64,000 nucleotides of DNA from Kitasatospora indigofera (GTDB lineage Bacteria; Actinomycetota; Actinomycetes; Streptomycetales; Streptomycetaceae). The translations under genes and the position numbers were made by a program. The stretch covers positions 1 through 64,000 of the forward strand of contig NZ_BNBO01000030.1 of the NCBI RefSeq assembly GCF_014655955.1. The letters run 5' to 3'. Shown piece by piece: positions 10,515-19,673 of this stretch. Every line of letters begins with the position of its first letter. The stretch's first letter is position 1. Below the pieces are notes generated by a model, which saw nothing but the letters and a program-made list of their open reading frames with translations, did no database searches and was not told the DNA's origin.

Positions 10515-12188
10515 GTGCTCCCCACCGTCGCCCGCGTGCTCGACCTGGAGGTGATGCGGCGCGGCCTGCCCCAGGTGGTGGCCGGCGCGGCCCACCTGGA
10601 ACGACCGGTCCGCTGGGTCCACGTCAGCGAGCTGCCGGACGTCGCCGGCATGCTGCAGGGCGGTGAGCTGGTGCTCACCACCGGCATCGCCCTGCCCGAG
10701 GACCGCGACGGCCTGGCCCGGTACGTCCGGGAGCTGGACGAGGTCGGGGTCGCCGGGCTGGTGATCGAGTTCGGCCGGCGCTACTTCGACACCCTGCCGA
10801 GGGCCCTGGTGCACGCCGCCGAGCAGCGCGGCCTGCCGCTGATCGCGCTCCGCCGGGAGCTGCGCTTCGTCGCCGTCACCGAAGCCGTGCACGCCTTGGT
10901 GGTCAACGCCCAGCTGGAGCAGCTGCGCACCTCCGAGGCGGTGCACCAGGTCTTCAACGAGCTCGCGGTGGAGGGCGCCGAGCCCGGCGAGGTGGTCCGC
11001 CAGGTGGCCCGGATGGCCGGCGCTCCCGTCGTGCTGGAGAACCTCGCCCACCAGGTGCTGGCGCACGACACCGCCGGCCGCCCCGAGACGGAACTGCTGG
11101 AGGGCTGGGAGCGTCGCTCGCGCGGCGTCCGGCCGCCCGGGCGCACCGGTCACGACCCCCGCAGCGGCTGGCTGGTGACGGCGGTCGGCGCCCGTGGGCA
11201 GGACTGGGGGCGGCTGATCCTGGTCGACGACCCCGGCCCGCTGCCGGACGGCACCGCGCACCCGCACGCGATGCTGCTGGAGCGCGGCGCCGCCACCCTG
11301 GCGCTCAACCGGCTGGTGCTGCGCGACCGGGAGAGCCTGGAACGGCAGACCCACCGGACGCTGCTGTCGGGCATCCTCACCCACGCCCTGACCGTGTCCG
11401 AGGTGGCGCTGCGGGCCCAGGCGCTCGGGGTACCGCTGGAGGGCAGGCGGCTGGTCGGCGTGGTGCTGCGGCAGCGGCGCGGGCCGAGCCCGGCGGCGCT
11501 GGAGGCGCAGGCCCGACTGCGGGACTTCACCGAACTGGCGGCCACCGCGGTCCGCACCTGCCGGCTGCCCGCCCTGGTCGGCGCACTCGACGACGAGGGG
11601 GTCGGGGTGCTGATCGCGCTCGGCTCCCAGCAGGACGAGCACGCCGCCCTGGACGCCTTCGCGGCCGCGCTGCGCAAGCTGGCCGCCGACAGCGGGCGGG
11701 AGGCCGGCGGCGAGGGGCGGCAGGCGGCGCAGGCGATCCAGCCGGTGGTGGCGGTCGGCTCCTCGGTCGGCTCCGTCCGGGACGCCCGGCGCACCCTGCT
11801 GGAGGCCACCCAGGTCGCCGACGCCGCCCTGCACGACGCGCCGGGCGGGCGCGCCGCCGCGTACTACCGCCTGCCGGACGTCCGGCTGCGCGGTCTGCTG
11901 CACCTGCTGCGGGACGACGCCAGGTTGCAGACCTACGTCGAGCGTGAGCTGGGCCCCTTGCTGGCCCACGACGCCGAGCACGGCGGCCAGTTGGTGCAGA
12001 TGCTGCGGATCTACCTGGAGCAGGGCCGCAACAAGTCGGCGGCGGCGGACGCGGCCCACCTGTCCAGGCCGTCGTTCTACGACCGGCTGCACAAGGTCGA
12101 GCGGATCCTGGCCGTCGACCTGGACCAGGTGGAGTCCTGCCTGTCCCTGCACGTGGCGCTGCTCGCGCTGGACGCCGTCCGCCGTTGA
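10515..12188 (+). CDS. PucR-family transcriptional regulator
   Basis: A 557-residue regulator. Residues 1-125 match the PucR N-terminal sensory domain (VARVLDLEVMRRGLPQVV, then VRWVHVSELPDV and GELVLTTGIALP). The middle is a GGDEF-like CdaR segment. The C-terminal 60 residues form the PucR-type helix-turn-helix (EQGRNKSAAADAAHLSRPSFYDRLHKV). The GTG at 10515 was chosen because CGGAGGAC lies just upstream; a start at 10455 lacks one. Family members control purine, GABA or amine use. Its divergent position makes it the likely regulator of the polyamine operon; I recall a PucR-like regulator of polyamine/ethanolamine use (EpuRI) in S. coelicolor, but orthology was not tested. Confidence 0.85.
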   Translation: MLPTVARVLDLEVMRRGLPQVVAGAAHLERPVRWVHVSELPDVAGMLQGGELVLTTGIALPEDRDGLARYVRELDEVGVAGLVIEFGRRYFDTLPRALVHAAEQRGLPLIALRRELRFVAVTEAVHALVVNAQLEQLRTSEAVHQVFNELAVEGAEPGEVVRQVARMAGAPVVLENLAHQVLAHDTAGRPETELLEGWERRSRGVRPPGRTGHDPRSGWLVTAVGARGQDWGRLILVDDPGPLPDGTAHPHAMLLERGAATLALNRLVLRDRESLERQTHRTLLSGILTHALTVSEVALRAQALGVPLEGRRLVGVVLRQRRGPSPAALEAQARLRDFTELAATAVRTCRLPALVGALDDEGVGVLIALGSQQDEHAALDAFAAALRKLAADSGREAGGEGRQAAQAIQPVVAVGSSVGSVRDARRTLLEATQVADAALHDAPGGRAAAYYRLPDVRLRGLLHLLRDDARLQTYVERELGPLLAHDAEHGGQLVQMLRIYLEQGRNKSAAADAAHLSRPSFYDRLHKVERILAVDLDQVESCLSLHVALLALDAVRR

Positions 12189-12257
12189 ACCGGCCGCCGG
12201 GCCGTCACCACGACGACCACGGCGGCGGGCCGGCCCCGGTCCGCCGCCGACGGCCGC

Positions 12258-13427
12258 TCAGACGCCGGTGATCCGGCCCCAGACCCGGTGCAGGTCGGGC
12301 CGCTCCTCCGCGCTGACGTCCCGCATGGTGCGCAGCCGGGCCCGCATCTCCTCGGTGGGGAAGATCAGCGGCTCCTCGGCGAGCGCGACGCGCTCCGCGT
12401 CCCCGCTGTCGGCCAGGACCTCCCGGGCGGCCGGCACCGGGCAGATGTACTGGACGGCGGCGGCGAGTTCGGCGGCGACCTCGGGCCGGTAGTAGTAGTC
12501 GACCAGCAGTTCGGCGTTGCGCTTGTGGCGCGCCCGGTTGGGCACCAGCAGGCTCTCCGCCCACAGCTCGCCGCCCTCCTCTGGGACGACGAACTCGATG
12601 TCCGGGTTGTCGGCCTTCAGCTGGATCGCGTCGCCGGAGTAGGCCTGGCAGGCGAGGGCCGCACCGGAGGCCAGGTCGCTGGTGTAGTCGTTGCCGGTGA
12701 ACCGGCGGATGTGCCGGCTGTCGACGAGCCGCTGCACCCGGTCCATCGCCCGGTGCGCGTCGTCGGCCCCGAAGGCGGCGATGTCCGCGCCGTCGGCGAG
12801 CATCAGCAGGCCGATCGCCTCGTCCAGCCCGGCGAAGAGGGTCACCCGGCCCTTGAGGTCGGGGGCCCAGAGGTCCGCGGTGGTCCTGATCTCCCGGCCG
12901 AGTTCCTTGCGGTTGTACGCGATGCCGGTGATCCCGGACTGCCAGGGCACGCTGTGCGCCCGACCGGGGTCGAAGGCGGGGTGGGCCAGCTGCGGGTCGA
13001 GGTGCTCGGCGACGTTCGGCATCGCCGTCCGGTCCAGGGCCTGCACCCAGCCGAGCGAGACGTAGCGCCCGGCCATCCAGTCACTGACCACCATCAGGTC
13101 ACGGCCGGGATCGCTGCCCTGGGTGAGCACCGGGCCCATCTTGCCGAAGAACTCGTCGTTGTCGTTGATGTCCTCGGTGTACGTCACCGAGATGCCCGTC
13201 TCCTCGCTGAACGCGTCGAGGGTGGGACGGCCGCCGGTGTCCTCGTCGACGTCGATGTACTGCGTCCAGTTGGAGAAGGCGAGCGCCTGGTCCTGCGCGG
13301 AGCGGTCGTCGCCGGAGCGTCGCGCCTCGGGCACGTACGCGGCGGGGATCCCGCAGCCGGCCAGGGCGCCGGCGCCGAGCAGTCCGGCACTGCCCAGGAC
13401 GGCGCGGCGGGTGAGCGTGGAGCGCAT
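12258..13427 (-). CDS. Second polyamine-type ABC transporter binding lipoprotein
   Basis: A 389-residue paralogue of the receptor at 7144-8397. The N terminus has a twin-arginine motif and lipobox (LTRRAVLGSAG, LAGCGIP) with Cys at about residue 25. Conserved blocks FSNWTQYID and LKADNPDIEFVVPEEGG match the first copy. No permease or ATPase gene sits beside it, so it may feed the PotABC system nearby, possibly with other ligand specificity. It is separated from the upstream aminotransferase gene by a perfect 12-bp hairpin (13451-13480), and its stop faces the end of the PucR gene. The ATG at 13427 has GGGAGA 7-12 nt upstream. Confidence 0.88.
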   Translation of the reverse strand: MRSTLTRRAVLGSAGLLGAGALAGCGIPAAYVPEARRSGDDRSAQDQALAFSNWTQYIDVDEDTGGRPTLDAFSEETGISVTYTEDINDNDEFFGKMGPVLTQGSDPGRDLMVVSDWMAGRYVSLGWVQALDRTAMPNVAEHLDPQLAHPAFDPGRAHSVPWQSGITGIAYNRKELGREIRTTADLWAPDLKGRVTLFAGLDEAIGLLMLADGADIAAFGADDAHRAMDRVQRLVDSRHIRRFTGNDYTSDLASGAALACQAYSGDAIQLKADNPDIEFVVPEEGGELWAESLLVPNRARHKRNAELLVDYYYRPEVAAELAAAVQYICPVPAAREVLADSGDAERVALAEEPLIFPTEEMRARLRTMRDVSAEERPDLHRVWGRITGV

Positions 13428-13450
13428 GTGAGGGTCTCCCGGACATGAGT

Positions 13451-13480
13451 CGGCCCCGGGCAGGGCGTTGCCCGGGGCCG
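13451..13480 (-). terminator. Hairpin between aminotransferase and second binding protein
   Basis: CGGCCCCGGGCA (13451-13462) pairs perfectly with TGCCCGGGGCCG (13469-13480) around a 6-nt loop. It lies 60 nt beyond the aminotransferase stop and 24 nt before the next start codon, so it may attenuate rather than fully stop read-through. Confidence 0.7.
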
Positions 13481-13539
13481 TACCGATGGGTCCTGATCGT
13501 TGCTTGGCGTTCCTGGTGCGCGGTGGGTCGGCCGGTCGG

Positions 13540-14898
13540 TCAGACGGTGTGCGCGTCGGTCAGCGACAGCACCTCGTCGAGGACGGCGAGGCCGGTCTTG
13601 GCCTCCTCCTCGGTGACCGTGCACGGCGGGACGACGTGGAAGCGGTTCATGTTGACGAAGGGCCACAGGCCGCGCTGCTTGCAGGCGGCGGCCAGCTCGG
13701 CCATCGGCGCGTTGGCGGCGCCGGCCGCGTTGTAGGGCACCAGCGGCTCGCGGGTCTCGCGGTTCTTCACCAGGTCCAGCGCCCAGAACACGCCGAGGCC
13801 GCGGACCTCGCCGATCGAGGGGTGGCGCTCGGCCAGGTCGCGCAGGCCGGGGCCGAGCACGTCCTCGCCGATCCGCTTGGCGTTCTCCACGATGCCCTCC
13901 TCGGCCATCGCGTTGATGGTCGCGACGGCGGAGGCGCAGGCCAGCGGGTGGCCGGAGTAGGTGAGCCCGCCGGGGAAGGGCCGCTCGGCGAAGGTGGCCG
14001 CGATGGCGGGGCTGATCGCCACGCCGCCGAGCGGCACGTAGCCGGAGTTGACGCCCTTGGCGAAGGTCAGCAGGTCGGGGACGACGCCCCAGTTGTCGGC
14101 GGCGAACCACTCGCCGGTGCGGCCGAAGCCGGCCATCACCTCGTCCAGGATGAAGACGATCCCGTAGCGGTCGCAGATCTCGCGGACGCCCGCGAGGTAA
14201 CCGGCCGGCGGGACGAGGATGCCGGCGGTGCCGACCACCGTCTCCAGGATGACCGCCGCGACGGTGTGCGGACCCTCGAAGGCGATGGTCTCTTCAAGGT
14301 GCGCCAGCGCGCGCTCGCACTCCTGCGCCTCGTTCTCGGAGTGGAACGGGGAGCGGTAGGCGTACGGGCCCCAGAAGTGCACGATGCCGGAGACGCCGGT
14401 CTCGTTCGCCCAGCGGCGCGGGTCGCCGGTGAGGGCGATCGCGTTGGCGGTGGCGCCGTGGTACGAGCGGTAGGTCGACATGACCTTCTGCCGGCCGGTG
14501 TGCAGCCGGGCCATCCGGATGGCGTTCTCCACGGCCTCGGCGCCGCCGTTGGTGAAGAAGATCTTGTCCAGGTCGCCCGGGGTGCGCTCGGCGATCAGGC
14601 GGGCGGCCTCGCTGCGCGACTCGACGGCGAAGCCCGGCGCGATGGTGCAGAGCTTGGCGGCCTGCTCCTGGATCGCCGCGACCACCTTGGGGTGCTGGTG
14701 CCCGATGTTGGTGTTCACCAGCTGCGAGGAGAAGTCGAGGTAGCGGTTGCCCTCGTAGTCCCAGAAGTACGAGCCCTCGGCTCCGGCCACCGCGAGGGGG
14801 TCGATCAGTGCCTGGGCGGACCACGAGTGGAAGACGTGCGCGCGGTCGGCGGCCTTGACTGCCTGCCCGGCGGCTGAGTCAGCGGTGGGGATGCTCAT
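13540..14898 (-). CDS. Class III PLP-dependent omega-aminotransferase (GABA/polyamine type)
   Basis: A 452-residue fold-type I aminotransferase. The PLP lysine is at about residue 281 in TFAKGVNSGY, preceded by the cofactor aspartate in IFILDEVMAGFGRTG; TNGGAEAVENAIR is the phosphate-binding segment. Family members move the terminal amino group of GABA, putrescine, beta-alanine or taurine to a keto acid. Its place among polyamine genes suggests GABA, 5-aminovalerate or diamine transaminase activity. Substrate cannot be fixed from sequence. The ATG at 14898 is in a 198-nt gap below the next dehydrogenase gene. Confidence 0.85.
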   Translation of the reverse strand: MSIPTADSAAGQAVKAADRAHVFHSWSAQALIDPLAVAGAEGSYFWDYEGNRYLDFSSQLVNTNIGHQHPKVVAAIQEQAAKLCTIAPGFAVESRSEAARLIAERTPGDLDKIFFTNGGAEAVENAIRMARLHTGRQKVMSTYRSYHGATANAIALTGDPRRWANETGVSGIVHFWGPYAYRSPFHSENEAQECERALAHLEETIAFEGPHTVAAVILETVVGTAGILVPPAGYLAGVREICDRYGIVFILDEVMAGFGRTGEWFAADNWGVVPDLLTFAKGVNSGYVPLGGVAISPAIAATFAERPFPGGLTYSGHPLACASAVATINAMAEEGIVENAKRIGEDVLGPGLRDLAERHPSIGEVRGLGVFWALDLVKNRETREPLVPYNAAGAANAPMAELAAACKQRGLWPFVNMNRFHVVPPCTVTEEEAKTGLAVLDEVLSLTDAHTV

Positions 14899-14980
14899 GC
14901 CGCAAGCCTAGGGAAACAGCCGCCTGGCATGCAGGTGCATCTTGTCAGGCGGTCGGCGCGTCGGCCGACAGGCTGACAGG

Positions 14981-15016
14981 CCGGAGGCCCGGACCGCGTA
15001 CGGTCCGGGCCTCCGG
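14981..15016 (-). terminator. Perfect 16-bp hairpin after the second dehydrogenase
   Basis: Arms 14981-14996 and 15001-15016 (CCGGAGGCCCGGACCG and its complement) enclose CGTA. It is 80 nt beyond the stop of the minus-strand dehydrogenase and ends that transcript before the aminotransferase promoter. Confidence 0.8.
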
Positions 15017-15096
15017 TCGGGGTCCCGCGGGCCTCGGGAGCAGGCCGTCGGGTGGGGTCGGATCGCGGCCGTTCTGGTTCCGACCGCCCTGACCCG

Positions 15097-16542
15097 CTAG
15101 ATCGCGGTCATGACGTGCTTCACCCGGGTGTAGTCCTCGAAGCCGTAGGAGGAGAGGTCCTTGCCGTAGCCGGACTTCTTGAACCCGCCGTGCGGCATCT
15201 CGGCGACCAGCGGGATGTGGGTGTTGATCCACACGCAGCCGAAGTCGAGCCGGCGCGACATCCGCATGGCGCGGGCGTGGTCCTTCGTCCAGACCGAGGA
15301 GGCCAGCGCGAACTCCACCCCGTTGGCGTAGTCGACGGCCTGGTCCTCGTCGGAGAACTTCTGCACGGTGATGACCGGGCCGAAGACCTCGTTCTGGATG
15401 ATCTCGTCGTCCTGGTTCAGGCCGGAGACGACGGTCGGGGCGTAGAAGTAGCCGGCCTCGCCGACCCGGTGGCCACCGGACTCGACCTTGGCGTGGGCGG
15501 GCAGCCGCTCGATGAAGCCGGACACCTGCTTCAGCTGGTTGGCGTTGTTCAGCGGGCCGTAGAGCACGTCCTCGTCGTCCACCCCGCCGGTCTTGGTCTC
15601 GGCGGCCGCCTTGGCGAGGGCCTCCACGAAGGCGTCGTGGATGGACTCGTGCACCAGCACCCGGGTGGCGGCGGTGCAGTCCTGGCCGGCGTTGAAGAAG
15701 CCCGCGACCGAGATGCCCTCGACGGCCTCCGGGATGTCGGCGTCCTCGAAGACCACGACCGGGGCCTTGCCGCCCAGCTCCAGGTGGACGCGCTTGACGT
15801 CCTTGGAGGCGGACTCGGCGACCTGGATGCCGGCGCGCACGGAGCCGGTGATGGAGGCCATCGCCGGGGTGCGGTGCTCGACCATCAGGCGGCCGGACTC
15901 GCGGTCGCCGCAGATCACGTTGAAGATGCCGGCCGGGAGCTCCAGGTCCTTCAGGATGCCGCCGATGATCTCGGCGAGCAGCACGGTGGAGGCCGGCGTG
16001 GTGTCGGAGGGCTTCAGCACCACGGTGTTGCCCGCGGCGATGGCCGGCGCGAACTTCCACACGGCCATCATCATCGGGTAGTTCCAGGGCGCGACCTGGG
16101 CGCAGACGCCGACCGGCTCGCGGCGCACGATCGAGGTCATGCCGTCCATGTACTCGCCCGCGGCCTTGCCCTCCAGCAGGCGGGCGGCGCCGGCGAAGAA
16201 GCGGATCTGGTCGGCCATCGGGCCGATCTCCTCGGACCGGGTCAGGCCGCGGGGCTTGCCGGTGTTGCGACACTCGGCGTCCACCAGCTCGTCGGCGCGC
16301 TCCTCGACCGCGTCGGCGATCTTCAGCAGCAGCTTCTGCCGGGTGCTCGGGGTGGCGTCGCGCCAGATCGGGAAGGCCGCGGCGGCGGAGGCCATCGCGG
16401 CGTCCACGTCGGCCGCACCGGACAGCGGGGAGGTGGCGTAGACCTCGCCCGTGGTGGGGTCGACGATCTCCAGCGTGCGGCCGTCCGCCGCATCGACGAA
16501 CTCACCGTTGATGTAGTTGCGCAGCGTACGAAGGTCGCTCAC
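15097..16542 (-). CDS. Second gamma-aminobutyraldehyde dehydrogenase, PatD-like
   Basis: A 481-residue aldehyde dehydrogenase paralogous to 8476-9993. The catalytic cysteine is at about residue 289 (NAGQDCTAATR), with LELGGKAPVVVF and SITGSVRAGIQVA as the base and coenzyme segments. The start is a GTG (complement of 16540-16542) with GAGGAGA upstream. The longer open frame to 17307 runs across the divergent promoter and the Lrp gene and is not real. It faces an Lrp regulator and putrescine-type aminotransferase across a 276-nt gap, which suggests a regulon: transamination of a diamine, then oxidation of the aminoaldehyde. Confidence 0.9.
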   Translation of the reverse strand: MSDLRTLRNYINGEFVDAADGRTLEIVDPTTGEVYATSPLSGAADVDAAMASAAAAFPIWRDATPSTRQKLLLKIADAVEERADELVDAECRNTGKPRGLTRSEEIGPMADQIRFFAGAARLLEGKAAGEYMDGMTSIVRREPVGVCAQVAPWNYPMMMAVWKFAPAIAAGNTVVLKPSDTTPASTVLLAEIIGGILKDLELPAGIFNVICGDRESGRLMVEHRTPAMASITGSVRAGIQVAESASKDVKRVHLELGGKAPVVVFEDADIPEAVEGISVAGFFNAGQDCTAATRVLVHESIHDAFVEALAKAAAETKTGGVDDEDVLYGPLNNANQLKQVSGFIERLPAHAKVESGGHRVGEAGYFYAPTVVSGLNQDDEIIQNEVFGPVITVQKFSDEDQAVDYANGVEFALASSVWTKDHARAMRMSRRLDFGCVWINTHIPLVAEMPHGGFKKSGYGKDLSSYGFEDYTRVKHVMTAI

Positions 16543-16818
16543 GGGTCTCTCCTCGGTCTGGGCCTGCGGCGTTGCAGAATCCGGCGCAATGGTACGTCGG
16601 CGCCGAGTGGCCGGGTCGGGTTCGGCGCGGTCCACTCGAAGGGTGCGCCCGGCTCCGCGGAGGGGCGCGTGTACAGGTACCAGGCTAACCGCTGGACTGC
16701 TGTTCTCGACAGGCTCACACGGAAACAGCGATGAAATCCGTATGCGTTTTCCAGGACCGCAACGAAATCGGCAGCTCACTCGCTTGCGATCGCGGAGCCG
16801 ATCAGGCACAGTGGCGAC
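16543..16818. promoter_or_regulatory. Divergent promoter region with imperfect inverted repeat
   Basis: The 276-nt gap separates the second PatD-like gene from the Lrp/AsnC gene. An imperfect inverted repeat, GGAAAC (16721) against GTTTTCC (ending 16752), is AT-richer than its surroundings and about 70 nt before the Lrp start. It is a candidate Lrp operator, by analogy with autoregulated Lrp genes. Confidence 0.4.
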
Positions 16819-17292
16819 GTGGCCAACCGCGACCGGAACGCCAGCGTTCCACTCGACTCCGCCTCCAAGGCGATCATCGAGCAGCTGCAGGAGGACGGGC
16901 GGCGCCCGTACGCCGCCATCGGCAAGGCCGTGGGCCTGTCCGAGGCGGCCGTGCGCCAGCGCGTCCAGAAGCTGCTCGACCAAGGCGTGATGCAGATCGT
17001 CGCCGTCACCGACCCCCTCACCGTCGGCTTCACCCGGCAGGCCATGGTCGGGATCAACGTCGAGGGGGACATCGAACCCGTCGCGGACGCGCTGGCCGCC
17101 CTCGACGAGGTCGACTACGTGGTCTGCACCGCAGGCTCGTTCGACCTGCTGGCCGAACTGGTCTGCGAGGACGACGAGCACCTGCTCGAACTGATCAACA
17201 AGCGCATCCGCTCGCTTCCCGGCGTGCGGAGCACCGAGAGCTTCGTTTATCTGAAGCTCCGGAAACAGACCTACACCTGGGGCACCCGATGA
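16819..17292 (+). CDS. Lrp/AsnC-family transcriptional regulator
   Basis: A 157-residue regulator. Residues 10-65 form the winged helix-turn-helix (SKAIIEQLQEDGRRPYAAIG, then GLSEAAVRQRVQKLLD). Residues 75-150 form the RAM ligand-binding/oligomerisation domain, with the turn VCTAGSFDLLAELVCED. The start is GTG. Its stop overlaps the ATG of the aminotransferase gene by 4 nt (ATGA), so the two are co-translated. By family it should respond to an amino acid or amine and control itself, the downstream gene and probably the divergent dehydrogenase. Confidence 0.9.
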   Translation: MANRDRNASVPLDSASKAIIEQLQEDGRRPYAAIGKAVGLSEAAVRQRVQKLLDQGVMQIVAVTDPLTVGFTRQAMVGINVEGDIEPVADALAALDEVDYVVCTAGSFDLLAELVCEDDEHLLELINKRIRSLPGVRSTESFVYLKLRKQTYTWGTR

Positions 17293-18680
17293 GCGCCGAC
17301 CCGGCACAGAAGGACCTTTCGAAGACCGCCTACGACCACCTGTGGATGCACTTCACCCGCATGTCGTCGTACGAGAACTCCCCCGTGCCGACGATCGTCA
17401 AGGGCGAGGGCACCTACGTCTGGGACGACAAGGGCAGGAAGTACCTGGACGGGCTGGCCGGCCTGTTCGTCGTCCAGGCCGGCCACGGCCGCGAGGAGCT
17501 GGCCGAGGCCGCCGCGAAGCAGGCCAAGGAGCTGGCCTTCTTCCCGGTGTGGAGCTACGCCCACCCGAAGGCCGTGGAGCTCGCCGAGCGCCTGGCCAAC
17601 TACGCCCCGGGCGACCTCAACAAGGTCTTCTTCTCCACCGGTGGCGGCGAGGCCGTCGAGACCGCCTGGAAGCTGGCCAAGCAGTACTTCAAGCTGACCG
17701 GCAAGCCGACCAAGTACAAGGTCATCTCGCGCGCCGTCGCCTACCACGGCACCCCGCAGGGCGCCCTGTCCATCACCGGCCTGCCGGGCCTGAAGGCCCC
17801 GTTCGAGCCGCTGGTGCCGGGCACCCACAAGGCCCCGAACACCAACATCTACCGCGCCCCCGCCTTCCTGGAGCGCGACGGTGTGGTCGACCCCGAGGCC
17901 TACGGCCGCTGGTGCGCCGACGAGATCGAGGTCGCGATCCTCAACGAGGGCGCCGACACCGTCGCCGCCGTCTTCGTCGAGCCGGTGCAGAACGCCGGCG
18001 GCTGCTTCCCGCCGCCGCCCGGGTACTTCGCCCGCCTGCGCGAGATCTGCGACCGCCACGACGTGCTGCTCGTCTCGGACGAGGTCATCTGCGCCTTCGG
18101 CCGCCTCGGCACCATGTTCGGTGCCGACAAGTTCGGCTACCAGCCCGACATGATCACCTGCGCCAAGGGCATGACCTCGGGCTACTCCCCGATCGGCGCC
18201 ACGATCATCTCGGACCGCCTCGCCGAGCCGTTCTACAAGGGTGACAACACCTTCCTGCACGGCTACACCTTCGGCGGCCACCCGGTCTCCTCCGCGGTGG
18301 CGCTGGCCAACCTCGACATCTTCGAGCGCGAGGGCCTGAACCAGCACGTCCTGGACAACGAGGCGAACTTCCTCGGCACCCTGGACAAGCTGCGCGACCT
18401 CCCGATCGTCGGCGACGTGCGCGGCAACGGGTTCTTCTACGGCATCGAGCTGGTGAAGGACAAGGTCACCAAGGAGTCGTTCAACGACGACGAGGTCGAG
18501 CGCGTGCTCTACGGCTTCCTGTCGAAGGCGCTCTTCGACAACGGCCTGTACTGCCGGGCCGACGACCGTGGCGACCCGGTCATCCAGCTGGCCCCGCCGC
18601 TGATCTCCGACCAGTCGACCTTCGACGAGATCGAGCAGATCCTGCGGGTCAGCCTCACCGACGCGTGGGCGAAGATCTAG
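17289..18680 (+). CDS. Class III aminotransferase, putrescine/beta-alanine:pyruvate type
   Basis: A 463-residue PLP aminotransferase. The PLP lysine is at about residue 293 (TCAKGMTSGYSPIG), the cofactor aspartate in LLVSDEVICAFGRLG and the phosphate-binding turn in STGGGEAVETAWK. The sequence style matches the pyruvate-dependent putrescine (SpuC-like) and beta-alanine branch of class III rather than classical GabT. It is coupled to the Lrp gene by a 4-nt overlap and followed by a strong terminator. Likely job: converting putrescine to 4-aminobutanal for the PatD-like enzymes. Direct substrate proof is lacking. Confidence 0.87.
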   Translation: MSADPAQKDLSKTAYDHLWMHFTRMSSYENSPVPTIVKGEGTYVWDDKGRKYLDGLAGLFVVQAGHGREELAEAAAKQAKELAFFPVWSYAHPKAVELAERLANYAPGDLNKVFFSTGGGEAVETAWKLAKQYFKLTGKPTKYKVISRAVAYHGTPQGALSITGLPGLKAPFEPLVPGTHKAPNTNIYRAPAFLERDGVVDPEAYGRWCADEIEVAILNEGADTVAAVFVEPVQNAGGCFPPPPGYFARLREICDRHDVLLVSDEVICAFGRLGTMFGADKFGYQPDMITCAKGMTSGYSPIGATIISDRLAEPFYKGDNTFLHGYTFGGHPVSSAVALANLDIFEREGLNQHVLDNEANFLGTLDKLRDLPIVGDVRGNGFFYGIELVKDKVTKESFNDDEVERVLYGFLSKALFDNGLYCRADDRGDPVIQLAPPLISDQSTFDEIEQILRVSLTDAWAKI

Positions 18681-18701
18681 TACCTCCCTCCCCACCCTCC
18701 G

Positions 18702-18740
18702 CCGCAGGGCGGCCCGGCACCTCGCCGGGCCGCCCTGCGG
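18702..18740 (+). terminator. Perfect 17-bp hairpin after the aminotransferase
   Basis: CCGCAGGGCGGCCCGGC (18702-18718) pairs with 18724-18740 around ACCTC and is followed by TGTTT. It lies 21 nt past the aminotransferase stop and ends the lrp-aminotransferase operon. Confidence 0.9.
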
Positions 18741-18886
18741 TGTTTCCCGGAGGGCGGACACGCCGTGTTCGTCCGCATTTCGACCCGTTCGGACCCGTGT
18801 GCCGCAACCTCTTCGTGTCCTTGTCGTTCTAATCTGACGACTGTCATATCGCGATGGATCACGTTCTGGACCGGCGGAGGAGTTTC

Positions 18887-19657
18887 ATGTCAGCGGCCCC
18901 GCCTGACAACGACGTGCTGTGGGCCCGAGGGATCGTCAAGTCCCACCACGGCACTCCCGCCCTGCGCGGTGTCTCACTCGGCGTCCAGGTCGGCGAGGTG
19001 CTCGCCGTCACCGGCCCGCGGGGATCCGGCAAGAGCACCCTGCTCGGCTGCCTCTCCGCCCTCCTGCCGGTCGACGAGGGGGAGGTCTGGTTCAACAGCT
19101 CCCCCGTGCACACCCTCGGCCGCACCGGCCGCGCCCGGCTGCGCCGCGACCGCTTCGGCTTCGTCGGCTCGCAACCGCACCTGGTACCGGAACTGACGGC
19201 CCGGGAGAACGTCGCACTGCCGCTGCTGCTGGCCGGCGCCGGCAACAAGGCCGCCTACACCGCCGCCGACGAGTGGCTGGAGCGGCTCGACATCGCCGAC
19301 ACCCGCCGGCTGCGCCCCGAACGCCTGGTGCAGAGCCAGCGGCAGCGGATCGCCGTCGCCCGCGCCCTCGCCCCGCTGCCACCGGTCGTCTTCGCCGACG
19401 ACCCCACCGCACCGCTGCACCGCGAGGCCGCCGACCAGGTCCTGCGGATACTGTCCAGCGCCGCCCGCTCGCACCAGCTCACCCTCGTCCTGGCCACCCA
19501 CGACCCCGAACTCGCCCGGTACGCGGACCGCTCCGTCGCCCTGGCCGACGGGCGTCTGACCCCGCCTGCCGCGCCCACGCCGGCTCCCGGCACCGGGCCC
19601 GTCGCGGTCGCCGCCGCCGGCACCGGCTCGTCCGCCGTCTCGGCCACGCCCCGGTAG
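18887..19657 (+). CDS. ABC transporter ATP-binding protein (LolD/MacB-like)
   Basis: A 256-residue ABC ATPase. Walker A is GPRGSGKST, but the signature is degenerate (LVQSQRQRIAVARAL in place of LSGGQ) and Walker B reads PPVVFADDPTAPL, where the usual DEP is DDP. The loss of the LSGGQ and catalytic glutamate consensus suggests reduced or altered ATPase activity. The ATG at 18887 was chosen because GGAGGAG lies 5-11 nt upstream. A low-complexity Ala/Pro tail ends the protein. It is paired with the membrane protein gene 16 nt downstream. Substrate unknown; the pair is of the FtsX/MacB exporter style. Confidence 0.82.
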   Translation: MSAAPPDNDVLWARGIVKSHHGTPALRGVSLGVQVGEVLAVTGPRGSGKSTLLGCLSALLPVDEGEVWFNSSPVHTLGRTGRARLRRDRFGFVGSQPHLVPELTARENVALPLLLAGAGNKAAYTAADEWLERLDIADTRRLRPERLVQSQRQRIAVARALAPLPPVVFADDPTAPLHREAADQVLRILSSAARSHQLTLVLATHDPELARYADRSVALADGRLTPPAAPTPAPGTGPVAVAAAGTGSSAVSATPR

Positions 19658-19673
19658 CGCTGAAAGAGTCCTC

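Noticed and set aside
16543-17307. Extension of the second aldehyde dehydrogenase upstream to 17307
   Set aside because: It would cross the divergent promoter and the whole Lrp gene. The GTG at 16542 has a clear ribosome site and starts the family domain.
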